DNA from: a virus
Strand: one strand, 5' to 3'
IMG/VR virus record: IMGVR_UViG_3300037493_001906
Coordinates: 54,099 to 118,098 of that record
Length of the DNA stretch: 64,000 nucleotides
Within the stretch, counting starts at the first letter, position 1. Every line of letters starts with the position of its first letter. A program made the translations under genes and the position numbers. Of the stretch, positions 16,889-24,881 are shown in pieces. The notes below the pieces were generated by a model. It made no database searches, was not told the DNA's origin, and saw only the letters and a program-made list of their open reading frames with translations.

Positions 16889-17058
16889 TATTTTTTCAAT
16901 TTACCAGTTGGCACATCACAAGCAGCTTTATTAAGACCACCTGTATAACGTGTAGGATTAGTTACTACTGTAGGATAAGTGTTTTTACCACCAGTATATT
17001 TAGTAGGATTAGTTACCACTTCAGGGAACTTGTTTGAATTTTTTAGTGTACCAGCCAT
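16888..17058 (-). CDS. 56-aa protein with internal tandem repeat
   Basis: The protein contains the 17-residue unit FPEVVTNPTKYTGGKNT repeated as YPTVVTNPTRYTGGLNK, followed by a short basic tail. The repeat suggests two identical small binding sites. It begins the run of small genes downstream of the 337-aa protein. No family is recognised. Confidence 0.7.
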   Translation of the reverse strand: MAGTLKNSNKFPEVVTNPTKYTGGKNTYPTVVTNPTRYTGGLNKAACDVPTGKLKK

Positions 17059-17074
17059 TTTATTTAGTTTTTAG

Positions 17075-18088
17075 TTATTGCCATAATTTTTCTACCTTCT
17101 TCATGAGGTCAACTAAGACATGCTCATTAAGAGGATTCTTTAAAAACTCAACACACTCAGAAGGATTACGTCCCATTTGTGTAGATGAGTCAGTATGATA
17201 TATAAAACCATCTCCTTTAAATGAAATCATTTTATAAAATGTTCCATCTTTAACAATTGATTTTAATTTTAAAGTTTCCATATCTAGCTCTGCAGCATCT
17301 AGGAAAGATTGAGCAGCTCTTCTTAAATTTGACTCAACACCATCACCATTGATAAATGTATCCATGTTGTCATAGTAAACATCATTAGGTGTGTTCTTTT
17401 TATATTGAGGACTATTTGCATCAACTACTTTACATACATAAAATAATTTGTTAATGTTTTTATTAAATAGTTTATCCAATTCAGAAAGGGCCCTATTTTT
17501 AATCTTCTTAAGTTCTGTTTTAGTAGAGACAGTATCCACAAATTTATCTAAGTAAAACTTAGGTGGAACAGCTGAACTTCTTGCTAATTCATAACTTGGA
17601 CAAATCATTGCAAATCCACCAGCTTCAATAGCATATAACTTAATAAGGTCATATGGATCTTTAGCAGGATCAAGAATAACTGGATCATTACCACATCTCA
17701 TTGTGATCCTATTCCAGAACTCATCATTATCATGTCTGAGCAATTTAAGTTTATTCCAAAAATCAGGATCATTGGCATCTACTATATTTGCTGCAAGTTC
17801 TTTTTCAAGTTGTGATACTACAGTTCTTATTTCTTTAATCTTTGCTTCTCTTGTTTCAGTATCCTGAATAAGTTTAACTTCAGGTGAAAATTCATTAAGA
17901 CCTGTTAGGTAACGCTTAATACCATTTCTCTCTATACATGCAAGTTGTTCTTCATGGAACACACCATCATATAAAGACATTCCATATTTTTCAAGGCCAA
18001 GATTACTCATATCAGCATCAAAATATGGTTTAACAGAAATAGTCCCTGATTTTACGTCATAAGGGGATGACACAATAGTAATACTCAT
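17075..18088 (-). CDS. Conserved virion-arm protein downstream of capsid gene
   Basis: The 337-aa protein is mixed alpha/beta, with a helical hairpin (residues about 75-100, EIRTVVSQLEKELAANIVD) and no transmembrane segment. In crAss-like genomes a protein of this size commonly follows the major capsid gene; its function is not established. A terminator-like hairpin separates it from the capsid gene, so the two may be expressed at different levels. Confidence 0.68.
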   Translation of the reverse strand: MSITIVSSPYDVKSGTISVKPYFDADMSNLGLEKYGMSLYDGVFHEEQLACIERNGIKRYLTGLNEFSPEVKLIQDTETREAKIKEIRTVVSQLEKELAANIVDANDPDFWNKLKLLRHDNDEFWNRITMRCGNDPVILDPAKDPYDLIKLYAIEAGGFAMICPSYELARSSAVPPKFYLDKFVDTVSTKTELKKIKNRALSELDKLFNKNINKLFYVCKVVDANSPQYKKNTPNDVYYDNMDTFINGDGVESNLRRAAQSFLDAAELDMETLKLKSIVKDGTFYKMISFKGDGFIYHTDSSTQMGRNPSECVEFLKNPLNEHVLVDLMKKVEKLWQ

Positions 18089-18130
18089 TTTAGTTTAGAT
18101 TTGGTTGGTTATTAGACTGACATATTTAGT

Positions 18131-18161
18131 GAAAATTGGGGAGAGCTTTCACCCCCTCCCC
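18131..18161 (-). terminator. Terminator-like hairpin after the capsid gene
   Basis: On the minus strand GGGGAG pairs with CTCCCC around a 12-base loop and is followed by AATTTTC. A second short hairpin (CCCT/AGGG) precedes it. The weak U tract suggests partial termination, letting some transcripts continue into the next gene. Confidence 0.62.
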
Positions 18162-18196
18162 TATTCCACTTGCCCTACACGATGCAGGGACTTTGA

Positions 18197-19825
18197 TTAG
18201 AATGATCCACCAGTGATTGGGTTTCTCATAACAATTTTCAATACCTTAGTAGGATCTTTCACCCAAATTGCAGGCATTGTTTGAGTCATCATGACACGGT
18301 ATCCATTGAACTGACCAGAGCTTTGGAAGCCTTGTGTACGTCCCATGTAATCCATTGTACCATTTTGATACCACCATTTTAGTTGATTATCCCAAGATAA
18401 TTTTAGCATGAAGATATTATCATTACCAGTGTCAGTGATGTCAAAGATAATGAAGCTATAAGATGACAAAGGATTACCATCAATGATTGGGTTTTCAATG
18501 TCATTTGTATGCAAGTTATCAAAAGCTGGGTTAAGAACAAACTTAACATTAGCTAAGAAAGGAATAACATAACTTGTGAACGCAAATCCAAAGTTAAGAT
18601 CCATTGCACTTGTACCATTGATAGCACCAATACCAGCGTTGCTAGCAGCTTGAATAACAAGACCTGAGTTAGCAGCTTCACGTTTGATAGCCTCATTTAC
18701 AAGACGCATACCACCCATACCTGTTTGTACAATCAATTGACGTTTTGGATCTGGTCCTTGAAATTCAACCCTACCTGCGTAGAAGTTATAAATTTCAGAG
18801 CGGAACAATTCCAAGTTGAAGTTAGATTTGTTGTATACTCTTTTGAAAGAGTTATCCAACTGTTTCCAAAGACCCACAGATAAACGCATATCATCTGGAC
18901 CATCTTGCTTAATACGTCCACCATGTCCCCACATCAAGTAGGTTTCAATGTCAGTAGCAATTTTAGTCAAGTGAGCAGCTTCCATAGAAGTAAGGAAAGT
19001 TCTGGTTAAAGTACCATTACCTACTGCACGCTTCAAATAGTCTTTACCCATTTTAGAAGCAATGTCTTCAATTTTAGTGATTGAAGGATCTAGAGTTTTA
19101 TCAAAGTTTCTCCAGATTTCAGTTACAGGAACTGTACCATCTGCATTCATACCACCTTTGATCATCATGTCAGCTTTAGAGCTGATAGAATAATGTACGT
19201 GAGCTTCAGCACCACCTACAAAGTTGTAGAATTCACGGAATCCAGCTCTTGTCTGAATATCAGAAAATCTTTCACCATATTCACCTCTTGCAGAACCTTT
19301 TCTGAAAAGTTTGGTTTGTGGTTTAATGTATTTGTTATCAAGAAACTTGTAGTTATCATTGTTAACCAACTGTACTGTGTAGATGAAACCATCTCCCATA
19401 GGAAGAATATCATCAGCAGTAATGTACATCTCCACACCATTGTATTTGTCATAAGTGATAATATCACCATGTCCAAATTCACGTTTGTTGATTTTGATCT
19501 TGAAGGTTGTACCATCAATACCTTTTTGTTGATTAGTTGATTCAATGTCTTCAAGGATATAAGGAAGATCCTGGCTAACAGGGGTCTGCCATTTATACTC
19601 ACCACGGGCATTGTCTACCATGATAATGTTTTTGCCACCAAAGGATGACAATTGATACAAAGGCATTTCTACCTTTTGTGTCATAGCCCAAATATCTACT
19701 GGACCCAAATCCATGGGTTCAGAGTCTTTAAGCATGTTTACTAAGTGGTAAGAATCCACGTGTGAACTAGCATTGTAGTTCGTATCACGAAGGAGTATAC
19801 CATTGTTTAAAACTGGAGTGCTCAT
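18197..19825 (-). CDS. Major capsid protein
   Basis: The 542-aa protein lies between the scaffold-like gene and the 337-aa gene, the place of the HK97-fold capsid protein in crAss-like phages. It has an N-arm, a long helical spine region (residues about 200-260) and a beta-rich C-terminal half. Its codons are visibly more GC-rich and regular than those of neighbours, as expected of the most highly expressed gene. No motif alone proves the assignment, but size, order and composition agree. Confidence 0.85.
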   Translation of the reverse strand: MSTPVLNNGILLRDTNYNASSHVDSYHLVNMLKDSEPMDLGPVDIWAMTQKVEMPLYQLSSFGGKNIIMVDNARGEYKWQTPVSQDLPYILEDIESTNQQKGIDGTTFKIKINKREFGHGDIITYDKYNGVEMYITADDILPMGDGFIYTVQLVNNDNYKFLDNKYIKPQTKLFRKGSARGEYGERFSDIQTRAGFREFYNFVGGAEAHVHYSISSKADMMIKGGMNADGTVPVTEIWRNFDKTLDPSITKIEDIASKMGKDYLKRAVGNGTLTRTFLTSMEAAHLTKIATDIETYLMWGHGGRIKQDGPDDMRLSVGLWKQLDNSFKRVYNKSNFNLELFRSEIYNFYAGRVEFQGPDPKRQLIVQTGMGGMRLVNEAIKREAANSGLVIQAASNAGIGAINGTSAMDLNFGFAFTSYVIPFLANVKFVLNPAFDNLHTNDIENPIIDGNPLSSYSFIIFDITDTGNDNIFMLKLSWDNQLKWWYQNGTMDYMGRTQGFQSSGQFNGYRVMMTQTMPAIWVKDPTKVLKIVMRNPITGGSF

Positions 19826-19865
19826 TCTTTTTTAAAATTTAGTTATTAATTAATTGATTAGTTAT

Positions 19866-20018
19866 TTATTTTTTTACTGCTCCACCTTTTTTCATAGGAG
19901 GTTTAGCTGTTTTACTTTTTTTTGTAGCAGTTTTAGATGTTTCTTCTTTTTTTGCCCATGGTGGTACCCATTTACCACCTTTTGCTGCAGCAGCAGCTTT
20001 CTTTTTTGGAGTTGCCAT
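19866..20018 (-). CDS. 50-aa Lys/Ala-rich protein
   Basis: ATG at 20018 opens MATPKKKAAAAAKGGKWVPP, then WAKKEETSKTATKKSKTAKP, then PMKKGGAVKK. It sits between the scaffold-like and capsid genes and ends with the same KKGGAVK-type tail as the other small basic proteins. It is probably disordered. Function is unknown; a role in capsid assembly or DNA contact is a guess. Confidence 0.68.
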   Translation of the reverse strand: MATPKKKAAAAAKGGKWVPPWAKKEETSKTATKKSKTAKPPMKKGGAVKK

Positions 20019-20036
20019 TATATATTAAAGTTTAAA

Positions 20037-21293
20037 TTATCTTTTAAAGAAATTTTGTGAAGGTCTAGAAATACCTGATTTTTTAGGTCCACTAGATGGT
20101 TTATCTTCTTGTTCATTGTAAGAAGCATTTTTTCTACCTTCTTCAGATTTAAGTTGTCTAACTGTATTAGCTACAACTTCTTTTTTACCACCTTCTTTTA
20201 CTTTAGATTTATATCCATCTGGATCAGCAAGTAACCAAAGAGCTTCAGCAAGTAGACCATGATTTGGTTCTACATATTGATACTTCTCTAGAAGATGACC
20301 TAGTAGATTAGTTTGTTTACCAGATACTGAAGGATAGTTTGGTTGAACCAAGCCAGAGAACAATAAGTTTTGAGTTTTTCTGTCAAGCTTAATCCCATTT
20401 AAATCTCCTGGCTCAAGTGTTTTATAAACACTGTCCATATAATGTTGAGATTGTTCAGCTTGTTGTGCACGTAATTGTTCTTGTTGTTGTAGTTGATATT
20501 GGATATGTCTCTCAGATAAAGCATCTAATTTTGGTTTAAATTTATTTGCTTTATTTTCTAATTCACCTCTATCTTCCCAACCATCTATTTCTTCCTCAAT
20601 CTCATCAGGAGTACCAAAATTTGTAGCTTGGAGATAACTACGAACAATGCTTTTTTGATCATTTTCATCTGTTGTGTCTAAGGATTTAACTTCTTCTACT
20701 GCAGCAAGAGCTCTAAAGAAACCTTTAAGATCTTCTCCACCATCAGCTACATATTTTGCTGCGGCTTGAAGTTCACCAGGTAATGATTCAAAGAATTCTG
20801 CAGGAACTTGTTGACGCATCTTTTTTTCCTTTTCTTGAAAATTAGCTTCTAATAATTCTTCAAAATCTTGAAGAGTATATTTATCTAAAGGCTTATCATC
20901 ATCAAAAGGAACAAGAAGATTTTTTTCAATAAGTTTATTTGTAAGTTCTACAAGACCTGCTTTATCTATTTTAGGTCTTCCTGTAGTTTTACCTACTTCA
21001 TTATCATCATCATCTTCATCTATATTAAGCATACTATCTATTTCAGATTTTGAAACTGGAGCTTTAAACTCTTGTTTCTCATCTTCTTTAGAATCAGATG
21101 TATTACTTATATCTTCTTTTTCAATTGGTTTATCTAAAAAGGATACATCAACAGTACTTCTACTGAAGAGATTATTTTTTGATTCTTCTTTTTTGTCACC
21201 AGAAGGAAGCATGACACTATCCCCAATATTGAGGATATCATCTAGATTCATATCTACTGTTTCTACTGAAGTTGTTTCTCTATTTTCACTCAT
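20037..21293 (-). CDS. Probable capsid scaffolding protein
   Basis: The 418-aa protein is highly charged. It has an acidic N-terminal half (DEDDDDNEVG around residue 90), a Gln-rich coiled-coil segment near residue 260 (QYQLQQQEQLRAQQAEQSQH), and a basic C-terminus (SGPKKSGISRPSQNFFKR). That layout, helical and acidic with a basic capsid-binding tail, directly between portal and capsid genes, is typical of scaffolding proteins. A promoter box lies 50 bases upstream. Confidence 0.72.
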   Translation of the reverse strand: MSENRETTSVETVDMNLDDILNIGDSVMLPSGDKKEESKNNLFSRSTVDVSFLDKPIEKEDISNTSDSKEDEKQEFKAPVSKSEIDSMLNIDEDDDDNEVGKTTGRPKIDKAGLVELTNKLIEKNLLVPFDDDKPLDKYTLQDFEELLEANFQEKEKKMRQQVPAEFFESLPGELQAAAKYVADGGEDLKGFFRALAAVEEVKSLDTTDENDQKSIVRSYLQATNFGTPDEIEEEIDGWEDRGELENKANKFKPKLDALSERHIQYQLQQQEQLRAQQAEQSQHYMDSVYKTLEPGDLNGIKLDRKTQNLLFSGLVQPNYPSVSGKQTNLLGHLLEKYQYVEPNHGLLAEALWLLADPDGYKSKVKEGGKKEVVANTVRQLKSEEGRKNASYNEQEDKPSSGPKKSGISRPSQNFFKR

Positions 21294-21342
21294 AGTATTT
21301 TGGTTTATTGGTTGGTTAATTTGACTGACATAATTAATATAG

Positions 21343-21350
21343 CAAATTTA
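21343..21350 (-). promoter_or_regulatory. TAnnTTTG promoter box (scaffold/capsid unit)
   Basis: TAAATTTG on the minus strand sits 50 bases before the ATG at 21293. An AAAGTTTA element precedes it by 6 bases, similar to that seen near other phage promoters here. The gap between portal and scaffold genes (127 bases) is otherwise empty. Confidence 0.68.
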
Positions 21351-21420
21351 TACAAATAAACTTTATAAATTTGAATACTATACATATTTAAAATAAAATT
21401 TTGTGCACTACATAGCTAAG

Positions 21421-24192
21421 TTATTTTTTCTTTTTGCTGTTATCTTTAGCTTTCACATCAAATCTATTTTTATTTTCTTTGGCAATGTTAAGTTCCATTT
21501 GTTTCATTGCTAATTGAGCTTGAATTTTTTCTTCAGCAATCATATGTTTCTTATCACTCATCATGCTCTTATTGTTTTCTTTTTGTTGACCTAGTGCCAT
21601 AGTTTGTTGAAACTCATCTGATTGTTGAATCATACCTAATGCATCCATATAATCAGATTGCTGATTAGTATTAACATCTTGCATAGCACCATAACCAGCT
21701 GACTTAATCTCAGCAACAAGTAAATCTCTTCTTCTATCTTTTTCTTTCTCAAGACTAGATCTATCAAGCTCCATTTGTTTATCTTGAGTTCTTTGCTGCA
21801 TCTCCATCTCCTTCATTTGCTGTTCATGTTGCATTTGTTCTTGACGTTGAGTAGTAGATTTTTTCTCTGTTGCTTTAAGAACATGATTAAGTTCTGACAT
21901 GCTTTCTGCTTGCATAACATTACCAAGATCGTAAATAGTAGCACCTGTAGTATTATTAGTAACAACCAATTGTTTGAATTGCTCTAGCATGGATCTGTGG
22001 TTTGCCTTTGTAGTTGCAAAAATATTAAGATCTCTAGCTAATAAATCTGTACCATTAATTTCAAAATTAACTTTTTCATCATTAGAAGTCATGTATTGTA
22101 ATCTAACACTTGGCTTTCTTGAATGATAATACTGAGCTAAGTCTGTTCTCATTTGATGAATCCTAGGCATTAGATAATCACAATGCTGCATAAAGTAAAC
22201 TTCTGTTTGAGCAAAAGAACCTGTTACAGCTTGTTCAATACCTTTAGCAGTATCTGTTTGACCTATTTGCTGTCCCAGCCTTTGTGGTGTAATACCAATA
22301 ACTTCAAAAGCCTGATTTTTAAAGTAACTAGCTAATTGAACCCTAGATAACATTCTTTGAGTTTGTTCTAAATTCAAAGTTTGGAAGTGCTGAAAAGCTA
22401 AAGGATTTTCTGTATTAGTAATAGTTGTATCTAAGGGCAACATTTGGAAATTCTTCATTGCCACATATGCTTTGGCCAAATTGTTCTTTCCCCAGTCTTC
22501 ATTCATTGAGTGTCTAGGTAAAGCATTTTGATCAAGCAAGATTACTGTACCAAGTTCATCTACTAGAATATCTGCAATCTGATTATTTACAATATTGTAT
22601 CCAATTTGGAAAGGCTTCATAAGATCAACCATAGCTGTAGATCTAGTATTTCTATCTGAGAATACAGCTCCCTCTACAGGTAGTTTACAACCATAAAGAC
22701 TATTATCACCTTTAAATTGGAATCTTAATGGACCTGATTTGTTTTTATCAATACCAAGATACATAGGATTAATACCTCCAGGATTATTCATACCCCAGAA
22801 ACTAGGATGATTAGGTCCAATCTTAACTCCACCCCAAACTTCATTGATCCAAATCCAATCTATGTGTTCTCCAAAGATTAAATTATCTTTAGATTTGTTT
22901 TTAATTAATCTAGTATTATAAACTGGTTTATCAATTACATCATAATCCTCATCTATAATATCAGTTATTACTTCACCTGACTCAGATACTTTTGTAAGAT
23001 GACCAACTTTTCTTTGGCTTTTCCAGTAGGACGTAGTGACTCTAAGTAAAAAACTAGACCCCATAGGAGCATAATCTTCACCTTCTGCCATAATCCAATT
23101 AATAATATCACCACCAGGAGCAATACTATTGTCCCACATAGAAGTATACTGCCTATAAGCAAGGCCTGGCATAGCAGTATTCCAATCATGACCTTTTGTA
23201 GCATCGTAGTATGAACCATCATTTTGATAACCTTGTAGTGGATAACCTGCAGACCTTACAGGATAAATTGCTTCAATTGACTCTAATTGTTCTTGAGTCA
23301 TAATATAACCATACTTATCTATAACATCAGCTATAGTCATCATATCTATTCTACCTGCCCAGTTACCCTGAGAGATGTATCTATTGTCTGGTGATTTGTG
23401 GTAGAAAGATAATACAGGATTCCAAAGCTCTACTTCATAATCATCCTCACCCATTCTAAAGTGCCAGAATTCTCTATCTGTAATAAGCATATCTCTAAAA
23501 GCTCTTTCCTCAAGCTCATCCATTCTGAATCTTTCTTCATCAACTTTCATCTGATGAGATGCCCATTGTTCTACCATGGACCTATAATCTTTATCAAAAA
23601 ATCCTTGAATCTCAGGAAGAGTTTTAAGATTTTCTGGATCCATTTGTTGTTGGATTTGTTGCTGTACTTCAGGATCATTTGGATCCATGCCTTGTTGAAG
23701 CATAGCTTGTAACAACTTTGATTCAGCTTGAGAGTATAATACTTTCTCTACTTGTTGTCTTTTTGATTCAAGTTGTTCATTATAAGAAAACTCATCTACA
23801 GTTCTAAAAGTAACTTTAGTATTTCTTTTTGCAAACTCAGAAACTAATACATTAACTACATTAGGAATAATAGGATAAAATTTAAGTTCTAAAGCACTTG
23901 CATCTTCTCTTGTTAGAGTTTCTACAAGATCTCTCATCTCATTATCTTCTTCTACAATGTAATCATCTCTATCTATTACCCCTTTAGCTAACTTGTAGTT
24001 TTTCATAAGCCTGCGTGCATTCCTACGTATTTGCTTAAGACCATTCCACTCTAGCCAATCTAGATTCCAAGCTGTCCACTCAGGATCTTTTTCTTTTCTT
24101 GGTATAAACTGTATTGGTTGGGTTATAGAACCCATACGGTTATACTCTGATTTAGCTCCAGCTTTTAACTGCATTGCATTTAGAACACGCAT
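21421..24192 (-). CDS. Portal protein
   Basis: The 923-aa protein directly follows the terminase gene apart from an inserted endonuclease. It has the long helical N-terminal region and central wing expected of portals (for example EQTQRMLSRVQLASYFKNQA, then GITPQRLGQQIGQTDTAKG). A roughly 170-residue Gln/Met/Glu-rich coiled-coil C-terminus (EQMQHEQQMKEMEMQQRTQD) ends with Lys residues. The size and barrel-extension tail fit crAss-like portals. The first codons (MRVLNAM) are duplicated at the start of the upstream endonuclease gene. Confidence 0.9.
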   Translation of the reverse strand: MRVLNAMQLKAGAKSEYNRMGSITQPIQFIPRKEKDPEWTAWNLDWLEWNGLKQIRRNARRLMKNYKLAKGVIDRDDYIVEEDNEMRDLVETLTREDASALELKFYPIIPNVVNVLVSEFAKRNTKVTFRTVDEFSYNEQLESKRQQVEKVLYSQAESKLLQAMLQQGMDPNDPEVQQQIQQQMDPENLKTLPEIQGFFDKDYRSMVEQWASHQMKVDEERFRMDELEERAFRDMLITDREFWHFRMGEDDYEVELWNPVLSFYHKSPDNRYISQGNWAGRIDMMTIADVIDKYGYIMTQEQLESIEAIYPVRSAGYPLQGYQNDGSYYDATKGHDWNTAMPGLAYRQYTSMWDNSIAPGGDIINWIMAEGEDYAPMGSSFLLRVTTSYWKSQRKVGHLTKVSESGEVITDIIDEDYDVIDKPVYNTRLIKNKSKDNLIFGEHIDWIWINEVWGGVKIGPNHPSFWGMNNPGGINPMYLGIDKNKSGPLRFQFKGDNSLYGCKLPVEGAVFSDRNTRSTAMVDLMKPFQIGYNIVNNQIADILVDELGTVILLDQNALPRHSMNEDWGKNNLAKAYVAMKNFQMLPLDTTITNTENPLAFQHFQTLNLEQTQRMLSRVQLASYFKNQAFEVIGITPQRLGQQIGQTDTAKGIEQAVTGSFAQTEVYFMQHCDYLMPRIHQMRTDLAQYYHSRKPSVRLQYMTSNDEKVNFEINGTDLLARDLNIFATTKANHRSMLEQFKQLVVTNNTTGATIYDLGNVMQAESMSELNHVLKATEKKSTTQRQEQMQHEQQMKEMEMQQRTQDKQMELDRSSLEKEKDRRRDLLVAEIKSAGYGAMQDVNTNQQSDYMDALGMIQQSDEFQQTMALGQQKENNKSMMSDKKHMIAEEKIQAQLAMKQMELNIAKENKNRFDVKAKDNSKKKK
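24173..24186 (-). repeat. Direct repeat copy 1, portal start
   Basis: This is 14 bases, GTTCTAAATGCAAT on the minus strand, codons 3-7 of the portal gene. It is identical to the copy at 24861-24874; the start codons also align. The pair flanks the GIY-YIG gene. Confidence 0.88.
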
Positions 24193-24193
24193 T

Positions 24194-24880
24194 TTATATA
24201 AATTTTAAATTAAACACTCCTTTTTTAATCAATCTTGTCATATGACAAGCTGATTTATGATAATATAATGCACAATCTGTTATAGATTGAAAAATTATAC
24301 CTGTATCAAAATTTTTAACTTTTTTCTTTAATTTTGAAACTCTTTTATTTATTGTTTCTTGACTATGCTTTCTTCCAAGTTGAGCTTGTCTATTTATTTC
24401 TTTTTGATAATCTGGTAATTTTTTACCAAAATTAGGATTACCTAAACCTTTTAAATGACCTGTTCTTTTAGCAATTAACTCTGAAGATTGTTTTTTACCA
24501 TACATTGGGTTTTTCTTTCCAAGTCTACTATCTGAAATCTTCTTTCTACTTTCTTGTGAGAGTTCTGTGACACCTTCACCACCATTTGTCATATTACATA
24601 ATTTTCCAAGACCTAAATCTGATCTTCCATAAGTCATAATAAATAACTTTTCTTTTGTTTCAGCTTCAGTCTGTGTAAGATTATCAAGTAAAATATTTAC
24701 AATAAAATGACCTTCACATTTATCTACTATTCGTTGCCAATAAATGTTTCTATTTTTTGTAGTATGGGCTCTTTGATATTTCCATTTTTTCTGGTATCTG
24801 CCAAGTCCAATATAAAACACATCTCCTGTATCAGGTCTTATATGTCTGTATATATAGAATATTGCATTTAGAACCTTCAT
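24194..24880 (-). CDS. GIY-YIG homing endonuclease with NUMOD3-like repeats
   Basis: The 228-aa protein starts with the GIY-YIG fold variant IFYIYRHI, then DVFYIGLGRYQKKW, with a catalytic-type Arg and Glu further on (NLTQTEAETKEKLFIMTYGR). From residue 110 it has several NUMOD3-style DNA-binding units (SRLGKKNPMYGKK, GLGNPNFGKKLP, QLGRKHSQETINKRVSK) and a final wHTH-like segment. It is free-standing between terminase and portal genes. It opens with a copy of the portal start, MKVLNA, and so hijacks the portal initiation region. Confidence 0.9.
   Translation of the reverse strand: MKVLNAIFYIYRHIRPDTGDVFYIGLGRYQKKWKYQRAHTTKNRNIYWQRIVDKCEGHFIVNILLDNLTQTEAETKEKLFIMTYGRSDLGLGKLCNMTNGGEGVTELSQESRKKISDSRLGKKNPMYGKKQSSELIAKRTGHLKGLGNPNFGKKLPDYQKEINRQAQLGRKHSQETINKRVSKLKKKVKNFDTGIIFQSITDCALYYHKSACHMTRLIKKGVFNLKFI
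24861..24874 (-). repeat. Direct repeat copy 2, endonuclease start
   Basis: The 14-base copy of the portal start region lies inside codons 3-7 of the GIY-YIG gene. The upstream AT-rich ends (the TTTAAAAATATAAGATAATATG type versus the TTTAAAATTTATATAAAATG type) are also similar, so the whole terminase-portal junction seems duplicated. Confidence 0.85.
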
Positions 24881-24881
24881 A

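Noticed and set aside
19193-19611. Long frames on both strands inside the capsid gene
   Set aside because: They are shadows of the capsid coding sequence, with no leader or composition of their own.
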